64,000 nt of DNA from Scolanthus callimorphus (taxonomy: Eukaryota; Cnidaria; Anthozoa; Actiniaria; Edwardsiidae). The DNA is taken from assembly GCA_033964015.1 (NCBI GenBank), contig CM066918.1, positions 21,783,387 through 21,847,386 on the forward strand. Reading direction: 5' to 3'. This document shows positions 35,300 to 48,000 of this stretch, piece by piece; position 1 is the stretch's first letter, and each line of letters starts with the position of its first letter. The translations under genes were made by a program, and so were the position numbers. The notes beneath the pieces were generated by a model, which saw only the letters and a program-made list of their open reading frames with translations, was not told where the DNA came from and did no database searches.

Positions 35300-35366
35300 C
35301 GCTGGAGGTTTTGAAAGCGGGGAGGTTTTACGAGAACTGGTAGCGGTGGTAGCGGTGGGGGCCATG
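35300..35366 (-). CDS. Weak candidate: start exon MAPTATTATSSRK..
   Basis: An ATG in good context (agcaccATGG) starts a Thr/Ser/Pro-rich 22-codon frame ending near a possible donor (CAGC|GTAGTG). It lies upstream of the PH gene on the same strand and could be its first exon. No other evidence. Confidence 0.2.
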
Positions 35367-37429
35367 GTGCTAAAAGGGAAAAAGACAACAGGTATAATTA
35401 AACCATTGTGGATAATAAGGGGTATGTGTAAGTATGTGTAAGGGGAGGATGATAACTAAAAATTTCTCTGTAAAATAAACAGGTCGGTTTCACCAAACAA
35501 AAGATAATAAGGGCTACCATAGGCCATACTTCACACACTCCATACTAAAACGCAACCGAATTTAGTGTGGAGGGCAAAAGCGGATCTTTTCGAAAACGTT
35601 TGCGTCCGAGAAGCTGGGACGAGACTATAGTCAATGGATTTGTGTGGGCGGCAGTACTTCTAATTATAATAATGTAGCGTTGCGAGTGTTTCTGCCTCGT
35701 TTGCCTTTGCTAGACGAGCGGTCATACAGGTTTTGCTAACAGGTTTTGCCGTGACTTGTCAGCGTAAGCTGGAAACAGCGCACCACGTATGTAAGTATGA
35801 CATGGAACGCACTTCTGCACTAATCCATGATTATTTAATAGATCTTAGCTAATCTTTTGAGACTCCTATCGCCATAACATTGACACCGCGGCAAAACGCA
35901 GTTCGCATGCGCTAAAGATTCACTGGCCTGTGAAATCAAGACAATTGAAAAAATCTACATAACAACAGCGAACGATAAATTTGACTTTAAATCATAATTT
36001 TCGCCTCGGGTGCAAGCCTCAAAGAAAGACATGATCATAGTCTAGCTGCTCTGCAATGTTTGGCCTTATGTGTTTGGTGTCTGGAGCTTTTAAAACTTAA
36101 AAGTTTTCCAAATTTCTTAGACAGCACGAGATATTATTGTTATGTAGATTATTTCTTTTGTTTTCATTTCACAGGAAGTGAATCTTTTAAGCGCATGGCA
36201 AATGCGTTTTGCCGCGGTGTCCATAACATTTAGACGTCTTCTGTAACCCAGGCTCTCCTCCCTGTGCAAAAACGCTATATACCCCCTCCCCGACAAATGT
36301 CCATATTTAATTAAGCAGGAGAGGAAGCCTGCAGTTCATTAAATTCGTGACAATGAATATAAACTACCGGTGAAGTATTGCTACGATGCGCGTTTTAATA
36401 CTATAGGCCTTTCGGCCCTCTTCAATAGTACAATAGGACTGTACCAAGTAGCAATGATTACACAGTTATAAATAATATAATTAGAGTTACAGTTACAGAC
36501 TTACGGTTCATTGGGGGGAGTATGTCCAACGCGGAGAACCAAGTCTGAACCAAGTGACTTGACGCCGTTAAAGATCGCCCCTACGAAGATCGCCCCTACG
36601 ATGCGTATAGGAGGAATTTTCTCTCGATATGCGGACATTGGACGAAGAAGGGGCTCTAGCAGTCTACAGTACAAGAAATGTGCAAATTATCAACCTTTGG
36701 GTTTTTAAACTTGGTACAGATATACTATGTGATGCAGACCATAATTTCAGCCATGACACCAGCAGAAATAGTATACAAGGCCGAAGGAATTTCGAAACCT
36801 AGATGAGAAGTTCGTGATTACTATTATTATAAAACAGATCAGATTTGTGCTACCTTGGAGGCGGGGAAGGAAGTAACAAACAAACCTGTCAGAAATGTCT
36901 AGTAGAACCAACGTACAAGTACAAGTAGATGAACTTCAAGGATATCCAAATGGTCCTTTGTCAGAATTTGCGAGCCAGAGAGCACCCGAAAGAACAAACT
37001 ATCGCCTAGTCTTGAACCATATACTTTTGCAAGGTGATTCAGAAAGAAAGTGTTAGTAAACACTGGTGAGCGCCATGAAAGAAGGAGTAGCGATGGGTAA
37101 ATCCGAGACTTGCCGAGACGCCGAGACTGGCAGTTTAAAATCCGAGCCCGAGACGGAGAAAAATTTCAGCTCATATATTTACTGTATTAGAAGTTTCAGA
37201 GTGAAAATCCGAGGTTCCGAGACGCACGTTAAAAATTCCGAGATTCCGAGACTCTGTTAAAATTTGGCGAGACTCTTGTTATTTTAGGGACCCATCGCTA
37301 CCCTGAAAGACCAAATCAGTTACTCATGATTGGAGCAGCGTCTGGAGTGGCTTAGCCACTCTTTACACCACTACTGACAGCGCGGCGCCAGCCATCGCAA
37401 TCAGCTGCAAGCACCTCCCAGCTGCCTGT

Positions 37430-38115
37430 GATTCAGGTCGCGCTTGCAGACATGCTTAAGTGCAGTGCCGGACGACCTCTTGGCGGCGTCCTTTAGCTAG
37501 CTCTCCATACAGTTCCTTTGGTATATGGCCATCTTCCATTCGACGCACATGTCCGAGCCTCCGAGTCGACGCTTGAGCATGAGATGCATGCTGCGAGAAC
37601 TGCTTTCTCCACGAAGCGGCGATAGTGACTTTTTCCTGCCATGCAAGTGATACGTACGATTCGTAGCTTTCCAGGCGGTTCTTCTGCCTAGCGTATGTCA
37701 TCCAGGACTCACTGCCGTACAGGACGGTGCTAAGAACGCAGGCCTCAACCGCCGTTTGAGCATGAGATGCATGATGAGATAACCTGTTTTCTCCTACACA
37801 GCGGCGATGTGACTTTTTCCTTCCATGCAAGTGATACTCATGATCGTCGCAAGCTGCGCAAGTGGAAGCTTTCAAAGCAGCATATCCTGCTTTAGCGTAT
37901 GCCATCCAGGACTCACTGCCGTACAGGGAGGTGCCAAGGACGCACGCCTGGTATACCTTGAGGTTTGTGTTTAAGGTCATCATTTGACAAGACGGCAGCA
38001 GCTTTGCGAAATGATTGTCGATCTCTGGATCGAAAGACAGGCTCTGTCACAGTAGATCCCAGATAAGTGAAGTGGTCGGTGACCCCGAGTGCCACGTTTT
38101 TGATGCTGATTGATG
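37430..38115 (-). mobile_element. Non-LTR retrotransposon: 3' part of RT ORF, internally duplicated
   Basis: Minus-strand frames read as the end of an endonuclease-RT polyprotein: FTYLGSTV, then ACVLSTVLYGSESWMTYAR, then LGHVRRMEDGHIPKELYGEL. These motifs are typical of LINE RT thumb and C-terminal regions. A segment of about 190 bp, carrying the SLYGSESWM motif, occurs twice in tandem (about 37574-37745 and 37757-37945). Frameshifts and stops make it non-functional. The central RT motifs are missing; the upstream part is at 39181-39385. Confidence 0.75.
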
Positions 38116-38752
38116 GGGGGGGGGGGGGGGGATCGTCAAACCAAATTCCTCGCGGAAGCATGGGTAAACCTGTTGTTCAGATGCTGAAGGCTTTCTTTAG
38201 TGTGTGAGGTCAGAGCCGCATCCTCAGCAAAAAAAAAGGATCTGTAGAGAACAGTCCGAACCTTAGTCGTTGTCTTCAAGGTTATGATTGGGTGTATGCA
38301 TATTGTTGTGTGTTAAGTCCGAGGATTTACCAGTACTACCTCCTTGATAGTAACGACCCATGCATACATGTCAGTATGGCCAAGAAGAGTGACCCATGCT
38401 AATACACCGTGTGCATCCAGTGAGATACAAGGCTTTGTAGAGCACACCAGAGCACCAGATGATCAATGTAGAAACCAGCCCTGACCAGCCATGAAATGCA
38501 AAAAGTCAATCACCATAAGAGGCCACCAAGATATATCTCATGAACTGTATTTTGTGTATGATACTAGGTGCTGCTGTATGGCAAAATTATGAGTATGGTT
38601 ACTTAAAATTACTGTGGGGAGCTATGTAAGTAAATTGGTCACATTTCACTTGTATCAATATGCAAGTAAAATGCCCAATGTTATGCCTGGACATTTTATT
38701 TCAAACTTCATTGCGCTATAGAGCATAATGATGTGAATATATCATAAGTCCA

Positions 38753-39017
38753 CACAGAGGTGTTGCCTTCCCACTGGTAGAGAACAGAAGCATGCATGTC
38801 AGTATGGCCATGAGGGGGTAGAACTCCAACATGCCCAGCCATGTCATCCAAAAGTCAATACCAGGGAAGGTCACCAAAATGTAACACAGAGGTGTTGCCT
38901 TCCCACTGGCAGAGAACAGAAGCATGCATGTCAGTATGGCCATGAGGGGTAGAACCCCAACATGCCCAGACATGTCATCCAAAAGTCAATACCAGGAAAG
39001 GTCACCAAAATGTAACT
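38753..39017. repeat. 132-bp tandem duplication
   Basis: The unit starting cacagaggtgttgccttccc is present twice, at 38753 and 38885, with few differences. It separates the two LINE pieces. Fragments of the same sequence (catgtcagtatggccaagaa) occur at 38365-38390, so it is older than the duplication. Confidence 0.85.
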
Positions 39018-39180
39018 TATATATATATAGTACTTAACTTAATAGATAAAAATGTCAAAACAGGTGAAATTTAAACAGGTGAACATTTATGTCAAAACAA
39101 AACACAAAAAAGATAACTGAGTATTAGGGGAATTTTTTAACAGATCTAAGTATAGCCCAATATAGATCCATTGATAGCTA

Positions 39181-39385
39181 TCTACAGAAATGAAGCTGAG
39201 TAGCTTTTGGGGACGGCCGATCTTATCCTGGAACAGACCGCTCCTGCTCACAAGGTCAAACGCCTTGATGACGTCAATGAAGGCGACGTATAGCGGCGTA
39301 TGCTGTTCTCGGCATTTCTATTGTAGCTGTCGAAGAGAAAATCATGTCGACCCTGGATCGCTCTGCCCTGAAGCCACTAGGACTC
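39181..39385 (-). mobile_element. Non-LTR retrotransposon: RT fingers/palm fragment
   Basis: Minus-strand translation gives GFRAERSRVDMIFS, a frameshift and stop, then CREQHTPLYVAFIDVIKAFD, which contains RT motif A (F-x-D-x-x-KAFD with the catalytic Asp). It lies upstream of the 37430-38115 fragment in the right order, but about 1 kb of unrelated repeat DNA (38160-39180) stands in place of the central RT motifs. Confidence 0.75.
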
Positions 39386-40000
39386 TGGAAAGGTCAGGTC
39401 AGGCATTGCCTGCTATACTGGTATTAACACTGTAACCCAGTACTACCTAGTGCTGCATGGATGGGTGGTCGGCGTCTAAACCGGCTCTCCCATCAGCAAG
39501 TGTTGGTGAGGCGGATAGCATGTCAGCCTGTGGCATAAAAAAAAAAACAAGAAAGACCTGTCTAGTCGACTGCTTTCGATCTAATGGCCATCATGCACTT
39601 GGCACGTGGAGCCCGATAGCCTTGAAAGGCCATTCATCTAGGGTAATGAAAAGTCTGATACAACACCCACTCCGCTGCCTGCGAGAAGAAAAAGGCTACG
39701 GAGAAAAGGGAAGATGGCCAGATGGGGTAAGGGAGATGCGGGAGAGCTCGTATGAAGAAGTCTGAACCCTAGGATACAGCGAGGAAGCAGATCAGCCAAG
39801 TGCCCCTGAGCCGCGATCTACATTCATTTGGACCTGCTTAAGGCATGAGTAGAAATTAAGGACAGTATGGCCGCCGCTCATCTACGAGCATGTGCACATG
39901 CGCACTGTGTCTATTATTGCACATGCCCGAACTGCAGTTCCTGGCTAAATATGCTGTTGAAACCTGTCATTTTAGAGTTTCATGTGCTGAAAGTAACATC

Positions 40001-40063
40001 ATGTCAGATCTTCCTTTGAAATTTCAGTCAGAGTTGGATTTTAAATTAAATCAAACACCGAAG
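40001..40063 (+). CDS. Weak candidate: start exon MSDLPLKFQSE..
   Basis: A 21-codon frame from ATG (aacatcATGT) to a good donor (CCGAAG|GTGAGC). Composition is gene-like, but no partner exon was found downstream. Confidence 0.22.
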
Positions 40064-40327
40064 GTGAGCCCGCGCGCCACTCATGCGATAATCCGCTGAA
40101 GTGTCCTCAATTACCAGCCCTGGATCTCCCTCTGCTGTTCCTATGCATCAGGCAGATAATCACTCACCAGCTCGAGAATGCCAAATCACGGTGCAAACAC
40201 ATTTTTGCCAAACTTCGAGAGAAGGAATGCATTTTCTTAGGAATAAACTTGATTAATGTTCTCTTATCCAAAGCCAAACGGCTCTTGCAGGGACTTTTTG
40301 AACGGCTACCGCCGCTAGGCAGCTTGG

Positions 40328-40782
40328 AAGCCCCCCGGGGGGGGGACTCCCATATTTTTTGTTTGGTCGGGGGATGATCGTCGGAAATGTTTTCATTTCG
40401 CCCCTAAAAGATACCAAACATGGCGGACCATGGCGTGGCTCAAAAAATTTATCCCTAAAAGATACCCTGAAAGATGAGGTCTTATTTGCCAAGTAGGCGC
40501 GAATGACACAGGGGGGAAATACCCATGAAGACATTTCCGTGTTTGTTTCTAATTCATCGTCTTCTCATCGAATAGTCTCTCTTTCTTCACGGTAGAAGCA
40601 CCATAATGAGAAAAAGCAATTTGGACACAGTTTCGGCCCTAAAATATACCAATCTGCCTAAAATTTATTGAAGATCAAGATCACCCCTAAAAGAGACAAA
40701 ACCAACGTGATTTTAACCCCTAAAAGATACGACGATCATCCCCGACCAAAAAATATGGGAGTCCTCCCCCCAGGGTTGGAAG
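40328..40782. mobile_element. CCCCTAAAAGATACC-family MITE, well preserved
   Basis: Inverted ends ccccccgggggggggactcc..catattttttg and its reverse complement aaaaaatatgggagtcctcc. Next inside is ggatgatcgtcg, again inverted at the other end (gacgatcatcc). The word cccctaaaagata(c) occurs five times in both orientations. Confidence 0.8.
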
Positions 40783-41091
40783 CAAGCATTAGAGGCCGTT
40801 TTAATCGCGAAAATCCCGGAGTGACAAATCGAGGCCCTTGGAAAATCCAAGATGGCGCTCGCAACTACGAAACTCCGAGATTTTCACGAGAAATTTTCGA
40901 AGATACAGGCAAAGGCATTACTAAATCTTTGAGTTATAAATTTCAATATGTGGGAAAATTTCAGGTTATAAGGAAAGTTATGACGGACGGAAAAAATAAC
41001 AAATGGCCGAAATGGAGCCACATACTGTACATCAATCTCCACTAATGTACAATTGCAATAATTAAAAGCCCAGTGACACTGGCGTGCACGA

Positions 41092-41260
41092 CATAATAGC
41101 GATTCTAGCTCGGTTCCTAGCTCGGTTCCTAACTCAGGTTCGAACTCGGTTCCTAACTAATTCCTTGATAGATTTGTATATTTTTTATTTATACTGATGT
41201 GATACCGTATGGCTTATCAGTCAATAAAGTAGATGTAGATGTAGATGTAGTTCCAGCTCA
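41092..41260. repeat. Short tandem repeats and possible retroelement tail
   Basis: The word ctcggttcctaa is repeated at 41110-41160, then tcaataaagtagatgtagat with four (T)AGATG units at 41228-41252. An AATAAA followed by a short tandem repeat is how several LINE families end; no RT is attached. Confidence 0.4.
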
Positions 41261-41820
41261 GTTCCTAACTCGATTCTAACTGCTAACTCAGTTCATATTA
41301 GTAATTGAAATAAAACTTTGATTTTTGTTTATATTTATTTTTTATTTTTTATTTTTTGCTTTGGCTTCTCTGATGATGTTTTCACTTAATGTGCACATCT
41401 TCGGGGGACTGCCCGTGAAAATATACGTGAAACCACAGGCCAGAGGCCCGTATTTAAGTATTTATAGTAGCTGCGCTAATTAACATGCATATCTGGATTT
41501 TGAAACGGATTTTAAGACCAAAGTAGAGGCTCACATTCTTTCCATCACGTTTCTCCCCTGCCCACCTTCTGGTGCGGCTTCCGTTGCGTTATTCGTGACC
41601 TTAGTGCTTTCCGTAATATAAATCGCGATCTTCCTTGGGACGAGATTGGCGGTTTTGGAATTATTTCGCAATTCATGCGTGTCACGCAAAATACGGGAAC
41701 CGCCAACATTACACATTGACAAACAGATAAAGTCCTGGCTGAAAGTATAGTTATCTACTAGCCATCGATCATTCTGGGCTTCTAGCATCCCTAACATTTA
41801 TTCGACGATAAAAAATCACC

Positions 41821-42099
41821 ATGTTCCTGTTAATTTTCTCATTTCTACTCCCTGTTATGGCATCGTCTGTTGAGTACACGAACTACACATCGATGGACGA
41901 AGGGCGCTTTCAAGTATGGTGGACGTATGTGAATGAGAGCGAAACGTTTTATTTTAAGCTGGACGTGGAGGCAAGAGGATGGATCGGCTTCGGCTTCACT
42001 CAGCTTATTTACGGCGGGGATTGGATGCGAAATGGAATGGACCAATATGACGTTCTTGTTGGAGGCGTTTATAGTAACAATGGCACTTCATACGGCCTG
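41821..42099 (+). CDS. DOMON protein exon 1
   Basis: ATG in good context (atcaccATG), 93 codons, donor CTG|GTAAGA at 42099/42100. Carries the signal peptide and the first half of the DOMON fold, with potential N-glycosylation sites (NYTS, NESE, NGTS). Confidence 0.88.
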
Positions 42100-45000
42100 G
42101 TAAGAACGAACAAAGATCGTTCATAAACACAGAGGTTGAATTGCCTTCGCGTTATCCTTTATCCCAAATAATGCAATCTCAAACCTCCGCAATTCTTCCT
42201 TCGCTGTTTATTATGTCTTATTGGCCCTTCATCAAAATTATTCACACTATAAGACGATTGCTGAGAAAAGAGCCAGGGGAGTTATTACATGATAAAATGT
42301 AAATGTTATCTTCTTCGACTCCCCAGACTTGCAGCAGATCGTACGCTATTAATGCGCTGTGTCTCATAGTATTAAGTAATCTTGTTCGACTTCCTAAGGT
42401 ACAGTGCAGTATGAAAATATCAAACAGTTCGTTTCTTACGAGGATAAGTCCTGACATAAACCCCTTCTTTTGGAAACTGTGTTTTTATAGTAAATTCTTT
42501 CAGTTTGTAGCTGTTTTCATAAGCAGACAAAAATCAAAGACAGATCGATTTTCATAATTATTCGAAGTACATCGGATATAAAATTACCATACGTAACACA
42601 TTACATTTTCTTTATTTTTGACTGGCTAATGATTAAATGCGGGGGGAGGGGGTACTGATCCCTAGTTTCCTGAACGAAAATGGTACCCCGGAATAAATCT
42701 GCAATTTTAAGGGGTTCTTTGACCTAAAGCGGTACGCTAAAGAACGTATTTTATGACTGAGGAGTATTCGTTTAGGGTGGAAGTCTCTCTGACCAGGTCT
42801 TTTTTAGGGTGGAAAATTCAGGCTTCCCGACGATCATCCCTATCATACTTAAATTCTAGTAGGTATTCTGTAGTCTAGCCGCCTTTTCTACTCAACTAGT
42901 ATGTATAATCGTGCATGCTTTATTTCCAGGATTACCTGACAGTGGGCAGAAATCGTTCCCAGTACCCGATCACGTGGATGACATTAACGACTGGACAATA
43001 ACAAGCGCATCTGAGGAGAGTAACCGGACGACATTGGAGTTTCACCGGAAACGGGTGACATCAGAGCCTGTAAATATCAAACGCAGTCCAAGAAGGGGAG
43101 ATATCTCGGTGACGGTAAGTAGCCCTTTTGATTCATTCTGGTTTAGAGAAATCAGGCCCTTGGGAGGGGGCCTCCCTTAGGGACCGGTCATTATTTAAGT
43201 CGGAGGGGGGTGGAGGAGAAATTGGGGGGCCCTGAAATTTTTTAAGCGAACACAAGGGGGTCTTGAAAGGCGAAAATGGCAGTTAAGGGGGGTCTTGAGA
43301 AACAATTATTTTGTCTATATCAGCAAAAAGTCTAAAAAAATCGGCTCGCGCTACGCGCTTGCCATCTACTCAATCTTAAGGACGGTGCCCACAAAAACGA
43401 AGATTTTTTTCGCACTTAATGACTATGTGGTAATGAAAGGTAATGTGAAAGGCTATCTATTTCCGATAAAAAAAGATAGGGTACCCACGCAAGTTTTTGA
43501 GATAACCAATCCCCAACACCCAAAAAATGCAGAATTGTCGTTTTTTAGAAATTACGAAAAAAAAATACTTTTACTCGATAGTTTTATTTAAATTCTACTT
43601 TCGCTCGTAAAAGCAGCAGCTGTTATTACATTTGTTGGATTCCATAACAAATGTTTGTAAATTTCGGCTTTTAAAGGTATTTTAGGGGTTTAAATTTATA
43701 CAAAAGGTCCAAAATCTACCAAACACCCGCTACTTTATGCGTTAAAAAAACAGCCTCAGCATATTTTTCGCACGTTAAAAATTTGCAAATACGATGCGGA
43801 GGTTTTATATTTTCAAATGATGTAAAAAAATATAGGGGTAGCCACGCAATTTTCAGAAATAATCGTGCCTTTTAACAGCAGGTAGAATGGTAATGTGATA
43901 AATCTGCGCACCCCTCCCCTGTGAGCAGAAATTGACATTCAAAATGGCGACTCTTTAAGCAAGAGGGGAAAAGTCGAAAAATAAAGGTAACTACGAGGTA
44001 CATTGACTAAAAATCACTTTTATATTGATTTTAGATAAAGGTGTAGTATATTTGATTCCACAATTAATGACAAGCAGGTCGAGTTTATTGAAAATAGCAA
44101 GGCCAACTTACGAAGTCGGGTTCTCTTTCAACAATAACGACTTTTTTTTGTCATTTACAAAGCGAGTCTTGGTCAAGCCCCGGGTCAAGCATTATTGAAA
44201 TGAAACTGCACTTACGGCATATAACTTGAAGTGTAAATAAACATTAAGTTTTCTGATTCATTGTTGTTATTTTGCGTAAAGTCCGTAAAGATATCTAGAC
44301 TTTTAGGTATCAAACCTACGGCTACTTTTACTCAGAGAAAAATTGCGATACTTTTAATAAATGTAAACTTTTGTAGGTTATTTCCCCAATAAATTTCCAA
44401 CTGAAGGTAATTTACAGAGAAAAACAAAGAAAAAAGAAGAAGAAAAGGAGAAAAAAGAAAAAATTCCATGGCCGCGGGTGAGTTCCGAACCCGAGTACTT
44501 GCAGTGTCACTTGCAGTCCGTCTAGCGCCTTAGCCAACTGCGCCATCGACACTTATCTGTAAATGTTATTGATTAAAATGCTAGATATACAGAAATCCGT
44601 ATAGAATGCGCGAGCAGGATGCGCAGTAACATTAGTAGGCACCGTCCTTAACACTCCTGATCATTGTAAGAGACCCAGATACTGACTTCAGAAAAGAGGG
44701 GGAGGCTTTAGTGACTTGCCATGATAGCCATTGTGGGAGACCTTATGTTAGGCTTGGAAATGGGATTGGAGTCACTGGGATTTGGCCAATAGAACTAGAA
44801 ATGGGTCAATTTCCCTTTAACTGAACCAACAATGAAATATCAATGTCTGTAAAGAGTGGCTTTAAAAATTTGTGAACTGCTTTTAAAATTTTGCCCTACA
44901 ACTGCAATACAAACACTCTGTGCACATGTCTAAAAGTCACTTTTTAACTGGGATTTTGATAACTTTGACTGGGAAAACTTCAGGACTGGGACCTTGCGAA

Positions 45001-48000
45001 ACTTTTACACTGAGAAATGGGATTTGGACCCCTTCAGAACCTGTTTGAATCATTTTGACTGACATGGATGGAGGGGAAGGGGGGTCCTGAAATGTTTCAG
45101 TTTATCAGAGCGGGGCTCCCGAAAACAATCAATGCTATCAGGTGGGGTTCTTGAAATTTTTTGGATCACAGGTATTTTCTCCTCCACCCCCCTCTCCGAC
45201 ATAAATAATGACCGGTCCCTTATGTTTGACTCACAGAATATTCGCCATTAAGAATTTTTCAAGGCATGTACCACTTGTCAAGTAAGAGTCTTTACTACTA
45301 AAAAAAGTGAGAACTGTTGGAAAGTCAGTTTGTAATGTATTTATAGAAACAAAGCAATGTATTATGCCCGGCGTAATCAATCGAACGTTCGGTAATCGAA
45401 CTCAATCGAATAGACTGGAAGCAGCGAGGTGGTACTCAATACCGTCACATGCGAGTTTTGCAACGTATTTTTCTTTACTTATAACGTTTTGCATTTGGCT
45501 ACTTTGCATTATGGTTTATAGAGAAATACGTCGAATTATCTATTTTCCACTGATTTTAATCAATATTTCTGATAATGTGAGCAATTTTATCTCCTTACCG
45601 GGTGGGGCCTCGTAACTAGTCAAATGCAAGATTCCTTTCTTTTGCAAAAAAAAAAACACTTGCACTCTCCCAATATCAAAATTCGAATGGTACATAACAG
45701 TTGGAAAAAATCACCAATCACAACGTTTATAATAAAAACCTTTTTTTAGAAATGCCATTTGCAAGTGTTTCTGATAACAACTGACCCTGTAGGTTCAAAT
45801 CTAGTGAGCCTTTGGCAGTTAAGTTGGCTGCGTAGTCAATCACAATCGTGTGAGACAATCGGATCCTTGTTCAGTGCACTCCTTTGGCTTGTTTTTCGAG
45901 ACATGTCGCAACAGACATGTCGCACTAGGCGAAACAAGGAAAGGATCTATTGGCTCACGAGTTTGATTGACTACGCTTGATTTCCTTGACAAAAAAAAAT
46001 GGTCTTCGAAACGCTCTTGACCTATTTCTTCAAACTTATAGTCTGACCTCATTGGCGTTGGTATTGCGAAAAGTTATCTTGCATGTCTGGGTGGATTCTT
46101 CAACTCAAAAAATGGAGGGCCGCCATTTCGTTGCCATGGAAGCGTCAATTTAAACAAAACATGTAAACACATATAACGATCAATTGCATGTTTCTTGCAA
46201 AGTGGCTTGCCTTTCTGTGTATGTATAGTACGTGAGATACAGGCCATACCAGACCGAAGAGTCAACTAAAAACTGCTATAAGCCACCTTAGAGTGCAAAT
46301 TTTCTTAGTTTTTTTATTAATAACACGCAATGGCAGTGGTTCAAAATACCAATTTTTTTGCAAAATACAGACAACGCTTCAAATCTACTAAGATACCTAT
46401 TATCTTGAATAAACTCCCGTTGATTTGCGATAAATGTCAAACTAATCGCGCGCTAAAATTATCTGAAAAACAGAAAAAATGAGGAACTTTTCTAAACTGT
46501 AATGAATTTCTTCCGAATTGCATAAATTACAAAAATAACATAGTGAGTTTAAATCTCGTGTGTTATAGCCGAAATCTACCTCGTCGACGCGAATGAAATC
46601 TCAGATGTATATATTTAAATATATCTGTAGTTTCTTGGTGCAATAAGGCTTATGGTTATCTATACATTAGAGGAAATGCAAACCCCGGTCGTATATTATG
46701 CTTTAAATTTTTGTGGGGGACAATGCTTTCAGTAAACTTCGAAATTTTATATTTCCAAGAACTTATTTCCGATCTCAGTCAGAATGCCACATTTCGACAT
46801 AAAAATCTATAGACCACAGTTGGCTCAGTTTGTTTCATTGCGGCGTTGATTATTTTGACAATAAATCTAAAAACCCTGAAATACGCTAAAATTATCAAAT
46901 TTTTTGGGACACGAAAATGGCAAAGACGTTTTCACTAATAATATCGAAGAAGATCCATATATTGAAGAAAATACCATATAAGTTATTTCATTTAGGATTG
47001 GAACTTCGATTTATGGCAAATTTTGCGTTGTATGTTTTATCCATGAAGAAATAAGTAAAAATATTTTTACACTTTTTTTGACGCTGGGACATGCAAATTT
47101 GCATAAAAACAGAGATTTACAATGATTTTTCGATCCTAAAAACTCTTTTCCAAAAAAAAAATTTCCAGGGAAAGTTGAGTATTAGGTGCATAGACTTGTG
47201 CTTAGAGAATGAGCTTACTGCAAACCGATGCTTTAAAAATTGATTTTAACTGCAAAAAATGGCGCATTGTCTAAATGTACACCACCTCGCTGCTTCCAGT
47301 CATACCAATCGTTCGATTGATTTTCACTTGTTCGGCAATCGAACACAATCGAACTCACAGCAGACTCTTCACAATCGAACAAAATCGAACGTTCGGAAAT
47401 CGAACTTTAAACATACTTAGATTTTTCTCCCTAAAGGTACCAAATTGGGAGTGGTTTTATCTGATTTGACTCCAAAAAGGTACCAACAAGTCCGAATATA
47501 GTACAGAATTTTTAACAGACCTGAGCTACTAGAAATTTAAAGCTAAAATAGCCTGTAAAAGGTGCTGAGACAATAAACCAAATGTTTCACTCCAAAATAT
47601 GCTACCCTAGCAGAGGCTTGTCCTCGGTAATTCGCTCTCTCGTTTTGTTGCTAGCCCTCTAGTCCGGTCAAATTAGCCCGAAAAAAACCCGACCCTGGAA
47701 AAAATTGCAACATGGGAAAATTTTGGTACTAATTGTCAAAAACATATGTAGGAATAACATATCCAATTTCGTAGAAATCCGACCTGGGGAAATTGGTTAA
47801 ATTTTTGGTTTTACCGGCGACGTCAAGGGCGCCTTTTGTTTTCGGCGGCACTTAGACAATGAAAACACAGAAACTGGGAGAATGTTGATAGACTGTGCAG
47901 ATGAAACCGGGGAAGATTTAAGAAGGTTTTTCGGTTTAAACAAATAATTTCTGAACGATGAGTAACGCCTATGATCAGTTTTCTTCTTTTATTTCTTTTA

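Larger units (their letters stand above)
33602..41820. other. Intergenic stretch with repeats and LINE pieces
   Basis: 33640-33700 has an acgaattttatcttcgag.. gagcgcagcgaa segment also found at 54385-54450. 34000-36500 is mostly AT-rich unique DNA with one foldback. 37430-39385 holds LINE sequence. 40330-40780 is a MITE. Two weak start-exon candidates are listed separately. Confidence 0.5.

Noticed and set aside
38716..38982. 88-codon minus-strand frame with two copies of a membrane-like segment
   Set aside because: The repetition is the 132-bp tandem DNA duplication; no start context, splice site or homologue supports it.
44468..44552. Functional tRNA gene
   Set aside because: Acceptor stem ends do not pair and the anticodon arm cannot be assigned; kept as tRNA-like only.
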